Shown here in pieces: positions 33,159 to 41,735 of a stretch of DNA of 60,504 nucleotides (position 1 is the stretch's first letter; every line of letters begins with the position of its first letter). The DNA comes from Elusimicrobiota bacterium (GTDB lineage: Bacteria; Elusimicrobiota; Elusimicrobia; JACQPE01), in contig JACPAN010000003.1 of NCBI GenBank assembly GCA_016180815.1, forward strand, positions 78,570-139,073. The letters run 5' to 3'. Position numbers and translations under genes: made by a program. Below the pieces are notes generated by a model. That model was not told the origin of the DNA, did not search any database, and saw nothing but the letters and a program-made list of their open reading frames with translations.

Positions 33159-34484
33159 TTAGGCCGTTTTTCGATTCTTTAGAGACTTGTTGAGAACCCG
33201 ACGTAAAATATCGATCGAACGGTCGATTTCTTTTTTGGTGACGGTCAGCGGAGGGCAGAACCTGATGGTATTGGGACCGCTGCCTAAGAGCAGGAGCCCG
33301 GCGTTGAAGCAGTTATCGACGATCAAATCCCTCAACGCTCCGGCCCGTTTCTTGGTGACGCGATCCGTCACCATCTCGACGCCGATCATCAGACCCAAGC
33401 CCCGCACGTCGCCGATGGGCTCGAACTCATCCTGGAGCGCCTTAAGATTCTGCATCAAGTAGCGGCCCTGGATTTGCGCGTTGTTGATCAATTCTGTTTC
33501 AAGCAGTTTGATGGTGACGAGCGCGGCTTCAGCCGCCACCGGATTGCCGCCGAATGTGGAGGCATGGGCTCCGGGCGGCCAGGTCATCAGGCTTTTTTTG
33601 GCGACCAGCGCGCCCAAGGGCAGGCCGGAGGCGATGCCTTTGGCCAGCGCGATCATATCCGGATTCACGCCGAAATGTTCCACCGCGAACATGCGTCCGG
33701 TTCTTCCCATGCCGGATTGGACTTCATCGGCTAATACAAGAATGCCGTACTTGCGGGCGATTTGTTGAACGCGGGCGAGCCATTCCGGCGGCGGCACCAC
33801 GTAGCCGCCTTCTCCTTGAACGGGTTCAACCGCAATGGCGGCCACCTCCTCGGGAGGGACCGTGGTCCGGAACATTTCATCTTCAATGTAATCCGCGCAC
33901 GCGATTTTGCAGGACGGGTATTTTAGATTCAGGGGGCATCGGTAGCAGTAGGCGTAGGGCGCGTGATTGGTTTGCGGCAGAAGCGGAGCAAAACCGCGCC
34001 GTTGAACGGCCTTCGAATTGGTCAAGGACAGCGCTCCGAAGGTGCGGCCGTGAAAAGCGCCGATAAAGGAAATAAAACGGGGCCGCCGCGTCGCGTAGCG
34101 GGCCAATTTCATGCCGGCTTCAATGGCCTCGGCGCCGGAATTGCCGAAGAAAACCGATCCGCGCTCTTTGCCCGGGAACAGTTCGGATAGTTTTTCGGCC
34201 AATTTGATTTGGGCCGGGTAATAGAAATCCGTACCGGACATATGGATGAGCTCTGCCGCTTGTTTTTGAACGGCGCGGACGACTTGCGGATGGCAGTGGC
34301 CGGTGGATACTGTGGCGATGCCGGCCGAAAAATCAAGGTACTCGCGGCCGTCCGCATCCCAGACGCGCGCGCCGCGTCCGCGCACGATGACCGCAGGGTA
34401 GCCGCGGGTATAGGAGGGGGAAATGACGCGACTATCCCTCGCGATCCATTGTTTGGCTTTTGGCCCTGCTTTAAATTTAGTCAT
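33159..34484 (-). CDS. class III PLP aminotransferase (or racemase-type relative)
   Basis: 441 residues. Fold-type I, class III: GNSGAEAIEAGMKLARYAT, FHGRTFGALSLTNSK, VQGEGGYVVPPPEWL, LADEVQSGMGRTGRMF and the PLP lysine in ALAKGIASGLPLGALV. The segment YCYRCPLNLKYPSC resembles archaeal/thermophile members annotated as acetylornithine or 4-aminobutyrate aminotransferases; some of those are ornithine aminotransferases or amino-acid racemases, so substrate stays open. It ends the hom-lysC operon, and the GEMM-like RNA lies directly downstream on the same strand. Confidence 0.88.
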   Translation of the reverse strand: MTKFKAGPKAKQWIARDSRVISPSYTRGYPAVIVRGRGARVWDADGREYLDFSAGIATVSTGHCHPQVVRAVQKQAAELIHMSGTDFYYPAQIKLAEKLSELFPGKERGSVFFGNSGAEAIEAGMKLARYATRRPRFISFIGAFHGRTFGALSLTNSKAVQRRGFAPLLPQTNHAPYAYCYRCPLNLKYPSCKIACADYIEDEMFRTTVPPEEVAAIAVEPVQGEGGYVVPPPEWLARVQQIARKYGILVLADEVQSGMGRTGRMFAVEHFGVNPDMIALAKGIASGLPLGALVAKKSLMTWPPGAHASTFGGNPVAAEAALVTIKLLETELINNAQIQGRYLMQNLKALQDEFEPIGDVRGLGLMIGVEMVTDRVTKKRAGALRDLIVDNCFNAGLLLLGSGPNTIRFCPPLTVTKKEIDRSIDILRRVLNKSLKNRKTA

Positions 34485-34491
34485 GGATGGC

Positions 34492-35226
34492 TCAGTCTAG
34501 CGTTTTTGAAGATTCCGAGGGGTTTTTGAGCGTCACCAGCAAGATGCGTCCATCGTTAAAGAAAGGGTAGCCTTTATCGTTTTTGCCTTTGTTGGGAATA
34601 TGCGCCATGGGACGCCATTCTAAAGATTCGACCCAGCGCGATCCTTTGAGCGTTCCAGCGATATGGTCGCGTTCCATGTTCATATCCGGGTCCGGCACAT
34701 GGGAGAGATCATGCCAACGCACGCTTAAATCAAAATCTCCGTGGCCCCACCACAAATACCGTTGTTTTTGATCGATATGGGGCAATTTCCAAAGCCGGAA
34801 ATGATGCCGCTTGGCGATGGGGGTGATGACCTGGGCCCAATTATGATCCTGGATGCGGCCGTTGAGCTTGTAAAGGTTCATGGGGGGAAATTTGGTCAGG
34901 CGTTCCCAGCGGACAATCTGGGCCAGGCCTTCTCGAATGGATTGCGGGATGGACAGGGCCAAGCGGGTCCAGCCCGCTTCCTCAAGAGCGCCGATGATCT
35001 GCTCTTCACTGCCGATGAACGCCATATTCCAGGCATTGCCGACCCGGCCCAGGCGTCCCGTATTGCGGGCCGGCAGCGTGGGCAATAGCCCGTCAAAGGA
35101 GGGGACCGCGCTGAGCGTTTCCACCGGAAAAGGTTCAGCCCTGGTCGGCCAAATGAAATCGCCGAAGAGCGCGGTCAACAGCGCTCCGGTTAAAATAATG
35201 CCGAAGCCGGCGGCGCGTTTGTTCAT
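34492..35226 (-). CDS. LssY C-terminal-domain-like secreted protein
   Basis: 244 residues. N-terminal hydrophobic segment (FGIILTGALLTALFGDFIW), then a domain resembling the LssY C-terminal region: GNAWNMAFIGSEEQIIGALE, EAGWTRLALSI, HHFRLWKLPHI, YLWWGHGDFDLSVRWHD and DPDMNMERDHI. LssY-type domains are found with type I secretion or PAP2-like proteins, but their role is not established. The start at 35226 is chosen over an upstream extension: it gives a normal signal/anchor and lies 10 nt after a GATAAT box. The aminotransferase gene follows 7 bases downstream. Confidence 0.72.
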   Translation of the reverse strand: MNKRAAGFGIILTGALLTALFGDFIWPTRAEPFPVETLSAVPSFDGLLPTLPARNTGRLGRVGNAWNMAFIGSEEQIIGALEEAGWTRLALSIPQSIREGLAQIVRWERLTKFPPMNLYKLNGRIQDHNWAQVITPIAKRHHFRLWKLPHIDQKQRYLWWGHGDFDLSVRWHDLSHVPDPDMNMERDHIAGTLKGSRWVESLEWRPMAHIPNKGKNDKGYPFFNDGRILLVTLKNPSESSKTLD

Positions 35227-35285
35227 GATGGAAGAGATTATCTCAAATGCCCGCTGGGAACGGGTGCGGGGGCGAAACCGCGCTC

Positions 35286-36284
35286 TTAAAAACGAAGCAG
35301 GCATTGGGCCGTGAACGCGTCGTTGTCGATTTGTTTTTTTGGGTCTTCTTCGCGTCCGGCGTCGTATTGCACGCTCAGGCGGAAATCGTTGGAGAAGTAA
35401 TAATGGATCGTGGCGCGCGTCGTCATTTGCCGGTCGTTCCTTGTCTGCCGGTCCGGATCATAGGATTCGAAACGGACGACGGGCCGCAAGCGCTGCAGCC
35501 ATTCGAGCTTGCGATAGGCCTCCGGCGAAAAAATACCCAAAGCCGCGTCCATTTGGATGAACCAGCCGTCGCTGACTAAGGTTCCGTCCTGGCCCCTGTG
35601 GTATTCGGCGCGCAGGTTTTGGCCGGGCGGTCCCAGGCGCAGTTCGCCGCCGAAGCGATTGCGGAGCACGGGTCCCGCCGAATCCGCCTGATCGCCCAGA
35701 TAAGCGTAGCCGCCCAGGGCGAATTCCCGCCATTCGCCGCCCAAGCGCCCGGCGAACGATTTTTTACCCGTATCATCCGCGGCATTAGGGCCGGCGCCGT
35801 TGACGGCAGCGGCTCCCAAGTGGAACATTTTCCAGCGGCCTTTGATTTTGGCGCCGATATCCGTTCCTTCGGGCTCCCGGTTAAACAGGCGCCGGGCGAA
35901 AAGAGCCGGTTCGGAAAAATCAAGATCAGGCAGAGCAGCCGTAATTTCACGGCTGACCGGAATGGAGATTTGTCCGGCTTCGATATCCCAGCGGGGGAAA
36001 ACCTCATACTCTAAATAGGCGTGGCGCAGCCCTTCTTGTCGGCTGTGCAATTTATTCAACACCAAGCGGGCACGCATGGCGACTTTGGGGTGCGGCTTGT
36101 AGAGGGCATGAAGTAAGGTTTCGCCGACGGTGAAAGCATCCACGGCTCCAGTCGACGTGTCCGCCGTGTAACGGACGATCAAATGCCCGCCCCAATGAAG
36201 CGTGCCGGTTGAAATTTCTTGAGCCGAGGCGGCGCCGGCGAAGAGGCCCGCCGAGCTAAGAACGGCGGCCCAAATGAAACGCAT
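35286..36284 (-). CDS. porin-like outer-membrane protein
   Basis: 332 residues. Signal peptide (MRFIWAAVLSSAGLFAGAASAQ), then repeated amphipathic strands characteristic of phosphate-selective porin O/P-type proteins (FPRWDIEAGQISIPVSREI, GTDIGAKIKGRWKMFHLGAA, RFGGELRLGPPGQNLRAEYH) and a C-terminal aromatic (CLLRF). The initiation codon lies inside the 3' end of lysC (29-base overlap), so it belongs to the same transcript. Linking a porin to aspartate-family genes is unusual; substrate unknown. Confidence 0.78.
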   Translation of the reverse strand: MRFIWAAVLSSAGLFAGAASAQEISTGTLHWGGHLIVRYTADTSTGAVDAFTVGETLLHALYKPHPKVAMRARLVLNKLHSRQEGLRHAYLEYEVFPRWDIEAGQISIPVSREITAALPDLDFSEPALFARRLFNREPEGTDIGAKIKGRWKMFHLGAAAVNGAGPNAADDTGKKSFAGRLGGEWREFALGGYAYLGDQADSAGPVLRNRFGGELRLGPPGQNLRAEYHRGQDGTLVSDGWFIQMDAALGIFSPEAYRKLEWLQRLRPVVRFESYDPDRQTRNDRQMTTRATIHYYFSNDFRLSVQYDAGREEDPKKQIDNDAFTAQCLLRF

Positions 36285-37497
36285 CGTGAAGCGCGCGCAA
36301 TGCCTCGGCCGCTTGATTGGCGTTGATGAGGCAGGCGATTTTAATGTCGGAATTGGCGATCATCTGAATGTTGATTTTGTGATCGGCCAGCGTTTGAAAA
36401 ACTTTGGCGGCCAGGATGCTTTCGTTGCGCAGCCCGGTGCCCACGACCGAAACTTTGGCGCAGGATTCTTCAATCGCCACATGTTCGGCCCCCAGCATCC
36501 GGCAGGCGCGTTCCATGGCTTTGTGCGCTCTGGGGGCCACGCCGCGATTGACGGTGATGGAAATATCGTTGACGCCTTTTTCTCTGGCCGCGGATTGAAC
36601 GATCATATCCACCGGGATATTCTCTTTAGCCAACTCGGCGAAGAGTTGGGCGGCCGCGCCCGGACGGTCCGGGACATTCTTGACGGTTAGTTTGGTCAGG
36701 TTCCGGTCCAGGGCCACGCCCGATACTTGGGCTTCTTCCATGCCCCTGCGTTTATTTTTGATATCCATAATCCAGGTTCCCTCCTCATTGGTAAACGAGC
36801 ATTTGACGTGAATCGGAACGCCGAAGCGTTTGGCCACCTCGATGGAGCGCGGCTGCATCACCTGGGCCCCGGCCGAGGCCAGCTCAAGCATGGCGTCGTA
36901 GGAAATCCGGTGAATTTTTTTGGCGGTCGGCACCAGGCGCGGGTCCGCGGTATAGACGCCTTCGACGTCCGTATAAATCTCACACGCTTCGGCGTCAAAC
37001 GCCGAGGCCAGGGCCACGGCCGTCAAATCCGACCCGCCGCGGCCGAGCGTGGTGATTTCCCCGTGGGGGTTGATCCCTTGAAAACCCGCGACCACGACCG
37101 CCTTATTTTCGCTTAATGCCCTGTTGATTTTTTCGGGTTGAATGCGGACGATTTTGGCCATGGTGTGCGTATTGGTGGCTAGGATGCCGGCTTGAGGGCC
37201 GGTCAGCGATACGGCGTCGACGCCCCGCGCCTTCAAGGCCATGGCGAACAGCGCGATGCCGACTTGTTCGCCGGTGGCCAAGAGCATATCCATTTCTCTG
37301 GAATCGGGATCGCGGGTCACGCTTTTGGCCAGATCGATCAATTCATCGGTCATTTCTCCCGGAGCGGAGACGACCACGATGACGCGCCGGCCGTGTTTTT
37401 TGGCGCGGGCGACTTTGGCGGCGGAGCTTAAAATTCGTTCGGGATTGGCGACCGAAGTGCCGCCGAATTTCATGACGAGAAGTTTTTTAGAGCTCAT
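36256..37497 (-). CDS. lysC: aspartate kinase
   Basis: 413 residues. Canonical LysC: LVMKFGGTSVANPERI, VVVVSAPGEMTDEL, TLGRGGSDLTAVALA, YTDVEGVYTADPRLV and two C-terminal ACT domains (VKNVPDRPGAAAQLFAEL, VSVVGTGLRNESILAAKVF). First step of the aspartate pathway. It follows the ACT-domain gene with a 4-base overlap and hom before that, so hom-ACT-lysC is one coupled unit. Confidence 0.95.
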   Translation of the reverse strand: MSSKKLLVMKFGGTSVANPERILSSAAKVARAKKHGRRVIVVVSAPGEMTDELIDLAKSVTRDPDSREMDMLLATGEQVGIALFAMALKARGVDAVSLTGPQAGILATNTHTMAKIVRIQPEKINRALSENKAVVVAGFQGINPHGEITTLGRGGSDLTAVALASAFDAEACEIYTDVEGVYTADPRLVPTAKKIHRISYDAMLELASAGAQVMQPRSIEVAKRFGVPIHVKCSFTNEEGTWIMDIKNKRRGMEEAQVSGVALDRNLTKLTVKNVPDRPGAAAQLFAELAKENIPVDMIVQSAAREKGVNDISITVNRGVAPRAHKAMERACRMLGAEHVAIEESCAKVSVVGTGLRNESILAAKVFQTLADHKINIQMIANSDIKIACLINANQAAEALRALHDAFHLGRRS

Positions 37498-37784
37498 CCA
37501 CGAATGCGCAAGAAACTTCGGCAGTCAATATCCCGGCGCAAGGACCGGAAGGAGGCCAACGCTTTTTGCACGGCGTCTTCACGGCCCGGGTGGGTGACGG
37601 CGACAATCGGCGCCCGGCCTTTTTCTTTGGGCAACCCGGCCAAAGCGTCTTGATAAATTTGGGCGATGGAAATACCGCAGCGTCCGAAAATGCCCGCGAT
37701 TTTTGCCAGCACGCCCGGACGGTCGCCGGCGGCGAAGCGCAGATAATAAGAATAACGGGTTTGCCGCATGGCCAGAGCGGTCAC
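37494..37784 (-). CDS. detached ACT domain of homoserine dehydrogenase
   Basis: 96 residues forming one ACT domain: YSYYLRFAAGDRPGVLAKIAG, GISIAQIYQDA, PIVAVTHPGREDAVQKAL, ending in SFLRIRG. In most bacteria this sequence is the C-terminal regulatory domain of Hom. Here the catalytic part stops (TGA) and this reading frame starts with an overlapping GTG (GTGA), so the regulatory domain is a separate polypeptide. It is expected to bind threonine and associate with Hom. A sequencing frameshift is an alternative, but the tidy overlap favours real fission. Confidence 0.85.
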   Translation of the reverse strand: MTALAMRQTRYSYYLRFAAGDRPGVLAKIAGIFGRCGISIAQIYQDALAGLPKEKGRAPIVAVTHPGREDAVQKALASFRSLRRDIDCRSFLRIRG

Positions 37785-38809
37785 CGCATCTGGGCCGGCA
37801 GTTGCATTTGAGCCGAAGAGAGGATCAATTGCCCTAAATCAACCAGATCGGAAAGCACTGAGCTGGCCGCGGGCAGGGCGCCGGCGCCTTTGCCTTGGAA
37901 ATAAATCGTTCCGGCGGCATCGGTGGATACGGCAATGGCGTTGTATTCGTCGTCTACTGTAGCCATAGGGTCGGTGATGGGAATCAGGCAAGGATGGACG
38001 CGGGCGGATACGCGCGCGCCGGTGTTGATTTCGGCAATGCCCAGGAGCCTGGGCACCAGGGAAAGCCGGTTTTGCGCGAACAGAATATCCGTTAAATTCA
38101 GACGCTCGATCCCTTCGCGGTAAACGGTCGCAGGGGAGACCCAGCTTCCCGATGCCAGGGAGGCGAGTATGGAAAGTTTGTGCGCCGTATCCGCGCCGCT
38201 GGTGTCCAAGCTGGGGTCGGCTTCCGCAAAGCCCAGGCGCTGGGCCTGGGTGAGCGCCTCCTTATAGGGCATGGCGTCGCGCATCATGCGCGTTAAGATG
38301 TAATTGGTCGTGCCGTTTAAAATACCTTCGATCCGATGGATGCGCGAGGCGACCAGGCCTTCGCGGATGGAGCGGATGATGGGGATGCCGCTGGCCACCG
38401 CGGCCTCGAAGAAAAGATGGGCGTTATTTCTGCGGGCCGCGCCCAGGAGCTCCGGCCAGCAAGTGGCCAGCATCAATTTATTGGCGGTGATGACGTGGCG
38501 TCCGCTGCGCAGGGCTTCGAGCGTCAGGCGGCGGGCTTGCGTCAGGCCGCCCATCAACTCGATGACGATATCAACGCGGGGATCGCCAAGCAGCGGCTTG
38601 ATATTGCGAGTGACGCGGGTTTCGGAAGGCAGCCGGAGATTTTTTATTTTTTTATCCGGGTGGCGGTCGCAAACCCAAAGAAACCTCAACTCAACGCCCA
38701 GCCGGCGCTCGAGCGCTGTTTTTTGTTTGATCAACAGTTGGCAGAAGCCGCGCCCCACATGGCCCAAGCCGACCAACGCCAAGCCAAGCGACTGTTTTGA
38801 GCGCTGCAT
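37781..38809 (-). CDS. hom: homoserine dehydrogenase, catalytic part
   Basis: 342 residues: NAD(P)-binding domain (LALVGLGHVGRGFCQLL) and catalytic domain (VIELMGG, HVITANKLMLA, FFEAAVASGIPIIRSIREG, EGILNGTTNYILTRM, GFAEADPSLDTSGADTAHKL, GKGAGALPAASSVLSDLVD). Reduces aspartate semialdehyde to homoserine. The usual ACT domain is missing from this chain and is encoded by the next, overlapping gene. First gene of the hom-ACT-lysC-porin-LssY-aminotransferase unit; a TGATAAACT extended -10 ends 6 nt before the ATG. Confidence 0.94.
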   Translation of the reverse strand: MQRSKQSLGLALVGLGHVGRGFCQLLIKQKTALERRLGVELRFLWVCDRHPDKKIKNLRLPSETRVTRNIKPLLGDPRVDIVIELMGGLTQARRLTLEALRSGRHVITANKLMLATCWPELLGAARRNNAHLFFEAAVASGIPIIRSIREGLVASRIHRIEGILNGTTNYILTRMMRDAMPYKEALTQAQRLGFAEADPSLDTSGADTAHKLSILASLASGSWVSPATVYREGIERLNLTDILFAQNRLSLVPRLLGIAEINTGARVSARVHPCLIPITDPMATVDDEYNAIAVSTDAAGTIYFQGKGAGALPAASSVLSDLVDLGQLILSSAQMQLPAQMR

Positions 38810-38815
38810 GGACGC

Positions 38816-38821
38816 AGTTTA
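38816..38821 (-). promoter_or_regulatory. extended -10 TGATAAACT for hom operon
   Basis: TAAACT preceded by TGA, 6 nt before the hom ATG at 38809. Leaderless-type spacing at the head of a six-gene operon. Confidence 0.45.
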
Positions 38822-38901
38822 TCAAAGCCCGAAATAGACATTTGTTGGGGCCCTGCTTGTTTTTGGAGAATTCCGGCACTAAGCTTAATCAGGGAGTGAT
38901 T

Positions 38902-39546
38902 ATGCGCGGGTTGTTGTGGTTTTTATTTTTATTGGCCGTGCCTGCTGTCTGGGCGGGTTCGCCGGCGAAATTGCAGGTGGCCAGGGGAACGGTTCATGTG
39001 CTGCGGGTCAATTCCACTTTGTGGCTGCCGATTGAAACCGGCATCGACGTTTTCGAGGGGGACAAAATCCGCGGCCAGGCCGATACCAGGGCCATGCTGT
39101 TTCTGCCCGACGGTTCAACCGCGGACATCGGGCCCTGGAGTCTGATTCACGTCGATTCGTTTTTATCGCAACAGCGAAGTTTTCGTTTGGAGATGGGCAC
39201 CATCCGCAGCGTCATCGCCCATTTTTTAGGCGGTTTCCAAATCGTGACCCCGACCGCCGTCTGCGCCGTGCGTGGGACAGATTTTTCAGTTTCCGTCGAT
39301 CCCGATTTAAAAGGCAAGACCACGGTCGAAGTTCACGGCGGGCAGGTCCATGTTCGCGACAATCAAGGGAAGACGACGTTATTGGCCGCAGGCGACAGCG
39401 TCGTCGTCCTGGCCCAAGGCATGCAGGAACCCCTGCGCGCTCCAAAACCCCCGCCGAACAAGCCTCTTCACGAGGGTTTTTCCAAAAAGACGTTTTATTT
39501 CTTAGGGATATTGGGCGCGGCGGTCGCCGCGATTTTGCTCCTGTAA
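38902..39546 (+). CDS. FecR-domain secreted protein
   Basis: 214 residues. Signal peptide (GLLWFLFLLAVPAVWAG), then a FecR-like domain: GTVHVLRVNSTLWLPIETGI, DVFEGDKIRGQADTRAMLFL, GTIRSVIAHF, VTPTAVCAVRGTDFSVSVD, VHGGQVHVRD. A C-terminal hydrophobic helix (FLGILGAAVAAILLL) may anchor it. There is no ECF sigma factor or TonB receptor nearby, so it is not the classical FecR signalling protein. The start is set by a GGAGTG Shine-Dalgarno 5 nt before the ATG. A BamA-like gene follows 28 bases later. Confidence 0.83.
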   Translation: MRGLLWFLFLLAVPAVWAGSPAKLQVARGTVHVLRVNSTLWLPIETGIDVFEGDKIRGQADTRAMLFLPDGSTADIGPWSLIHVDSFLSQQRSFRLEMGTIRSVIAHFLGGFQIVTPTAVCAVRGTDFSVSVDPDLKGKTTVEVHGGQVHVRDNQGKTTLLAAGDSVVVLAQGMQEPLRAPKPPPNKPLHEGFSKKTFYFLGILGAAVAAILLL

Positions 39547-39574
39547 TAATTCCTATATTTGGCAAAATTGTTAA

Positions 39575-41185
39575 TTGAGCCATCTGTTTTTATTCTTGTG
39601 GGCGGCGTCTGTCGGGGCGCAGGAACCTGCGCGCGTCGGCCAAATTGAGATTCAACGCATCGATGTTTTTGACACCGCTCATCCCGATGAAAACAGACCG
39701 CCGTATACTTGGGTCAACAAGCTCCATATCCTGACCAGAGAAAGCGTCGTGCGCCGGGAAATTTTGTTGGAACCCGGCGACACGTTTGATCCTTATCTTG
39801 TTGAAAATTCGGAGCGCAATTTGCGCGCCTATCCGTTCATTAAATCGGCTCAAATCGAGCCTTGGGATAGACCCGACGGAACCGTCGGCTTGATGGTCCG
39901 GGTTCAGGACACCTGGACGACCGATATCTCTCCGTCCATCGGATTCGCCGCCGGAGAGCAAAAGTTCGGCATGCTTCTTCGGGAAAGGAATTTTTTAGGC
40001 CGGGGCAAAACCCTTGAGACGAATTATAACGACGGTTTCGGCACGGTCAGCCGCGGCTTTTCTTACCGAGATCCCCGCGTTTGGGGCAGCCGGTTAAGCG
40101 CGCGCTTGTATCACTCAAATTCAAGCCAGGGTTATGACACGGAAGTCAGCCTGGCCCTGCCCGTTTATTCTTTGCTGACCCCGTATTCCACCGGCGTGCA
40201 GGGCCGTCATGGAACGACCGTTGATCCTATTTATAAGAGCGGCGAAGAGGTGGCGCGCATCCGCGAAGAGTACCGCGGTTATGAAGCCTTCGTCGGCCAT
40301 CCCTTGACGGCCACCAGCCGCCGGGCGGTGCGCAGCACCTACGGTTACGCCTTTGTCGAGAACGTGTTCGGTTCATCCGTAACCGGATCGAGCTTCGCGC
40401 TCCCCGATGACCGCCGCTTGAGCATGATCAAGTGGACCGTGGATTACGAAGAGTCGGATTATTTTTCCGATAATCTCATCAATAAATTCGAGCTGATCGA
40501 AGACATTAATTTAGGCTGGCAGGCGCAGGCCAGGCTGGCCTATGCATCGCGCGATTTAGGCGCCTTGCGCAACGAGGTGCTGCCCCGGCTGACCGTGCGC
40601 AAGGGGCAGCGTTTGGGGCCGAGACAATTTTTGCTTGAAGGCGGCGGCGTTTATTTCATTTATGGCGATTCCCAATGGCGGCATGTGGTGGCTTCGGCGT
40701 ACGGTTCCTATTACCGCAAAAGTTTTTTGATACCCAAAAACACCTTGGTCATCCACGGCGAAATAGCCAACGGCCTGCGCCTGCAGAGGGATTCACAGTT
40801 GATGTTGGGCGGCAATGCCGGTCTCAGAGGCTACCGGTTTAACGCCTTTACCGGCACCAGAAGTTTATTGTTTAACGCCGAGTCCCGGTTTTATGCGATT
40901 GAAGACTGGCTGCATATCGTTTCCATCGCCCCGATTCTTTTTTGGGACGCGGGCTATGTTTGGTCCGAAGGCGAGCAGCGCAAGGCTCGCGACTTAAAGC
41001 ACAATGTGGGCTTGGGTTTGAGGCTCGGGTTCACGCGCAGCGCCACGGTGCCTGTCGTGCGCATGGATTTATCTTATGCGCCCAACAAAGAGGGCACGGT
41101 CGGAGGAGGGTGGGTTTTTTCAGCCGGGATTCACCACACGTTCGATTTCGCGGACAACGCTTTGCGCCGCGTCAGCCGCGATTAA
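39575..41185 (+). CDS. BamA/TamA-like outer-membrane protein
   Basis: 536 residues, starting with TTG. Signal peptide (SHLFLFLWAASVGAQ), one or two POTRA-like domains (VVRREILLEPGDTFDPYLVE, SERNLRAYPFIKSAQIE), then a 16-strand-type barrel with NFLGRGKTLETNYNDGFG and the Omp85 signature GLRGYRFNAFTGTRSLLFN. It is shorter than canonical BamA, so a TamA-like or accessory Omp85 role is more likely. It may act with the FecR-domain protein encoded immediately upstream. Confidence 0.82.
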   Translation: MSHLFLFLWAASVGAQEPARVGQIEIQRIDVFDTAHPDENRPPYTWVNKLHILTRESVVRREILLEPGDTFDPYLVENSERNLRAYPFIKSAQIEPWDRPDGTVGLMVRVQDTWTTDISPSIGFAAGEQKFGMLLRERNFLGRGKTLETNYNDGFGTVSRGFSYRDPRVWGSRLSARLYHSNSSQGYDTEVSLALPVYSLLTPYSTGVQGRHGTTVDPIYKSGEEVARIREEYRGYEAFVGHPLTATSRRAVRSTYGYAFVENVFGSSVTGSSFALPDDRRLSMIKWTVDYEESDYFSDNLINKFELIEDINLGWQAQARLAYASRDLGALRNEVLPRLTVRKGQRLGPRQFLLEGGGVYFIYGDSQWRHVVASAYGSYYRKSFLIPKNTLVIHGEIANGLRLQRDSQLMLGGNAGLRGYRFNAFTGTRSLLFNAESRFYAIEDWLHIVSIAPILFWDAGYVWSEGEQRKARDLKHNVGLGLRLGFTRSATVPVVRMDLSYAPNKEGTVGGGWVFSAGIHHTFDFADNALRRVSRD

Positions 41186-41296
41186 CGGTCCCTAAGGGGC
41201 GCCAATCCCCCACAAATCAAAAAAATTAACCCTGGCGAAGATAGGGGGGGTCTGTTAGATTTGTGATAGACAAACTTTTCTTGGAAAATCCAGGCG

Positions 41297-41680
41297 ATGC
41301 CAAAAAAGATATTAGTAGTCGATGACGATCCCAACGCCCGAGAGCTCATCCGTTTGGTTCTTTCCAAATATGATTGCGAAGTGATGGAAGCGGCCAACGG
41401 CCAAGAGGGCCTCGATGTCGCTTTGAAAGAAAGACCCGGTCTGATCATCACCGATCACTTGATGCCCAATTTTACCGGCTACGAACTTTTCCAGCGCGTG
41501 CGGGCGGAGACCGCCATGAAGAAGACGCGCTTCATCATGGTGACGACCAAACATTTCGACAGCGAGTTTCCCGAGCTTTTGAAGCTGGAGGGTTGCGATT
41601 TCGTTTCTAAACCGTTCCATGTGGCTTCCTTGGTCGGCGCCATCGAACGGCTGCTCGGCCCCTTGCCTTTTAAGATATAA
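41297..41680 (+). CDS. single-domain response regulator (CheY-like)
   Basis: 127 residues, a stand-alone receiver: KILVVDDDPNARELIRLVL, phospho-acceptor Asp in LIITDHLMPNFTGYEL, conserved Thr in FIMVTTKHFDS, and Lys in CDFVSKPFH. No output domain. It is followed by a close paralogue 56 bases downstream. No histidine kinase is in the window. No Shine-Dalgarno is apparent before the ATG. Confidence 0.92.
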   Translation: MPKKILVVDDDPNARELIRLVLSKYDCEVMEAANGQEGLDVALKERPGLIITDHLMPNFTGYELFQRVRAETAMKKTRFIMVTTKHFDSEFPELLKLEGCDFVSKPFHVASLVGAIERLLGPLPFKI

Positions 41681-41691
41681 AGGTCTATTGC

Positions 41692-41720
41692 TTGACAAGC
41701 CCAAAGCCCGCTATCATAAA
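41692..41720 (+). promoter_or_regulatory. sigma-70-type promoter TTGACA-17-CATAAA
   Basis: TTGACA at 41692-41697 and CATAAA at 41715-41720, 17 bp apart, about 15 nt before the ATG of the second receiver gene. One of the few perfect -35 boxes in the window. Gives a very short leader without SD. Confidence 0.55.
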
Positions 41721-41735
41721 AGCGCCGTTATCCCC

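Noticed and set aside
33554-34066. 170-codon plus-strand open frame opposite the aminotransferase
   Set aside because: Arg-rich shadow with no motif; the minus strand carries the complete PLP enzyme.
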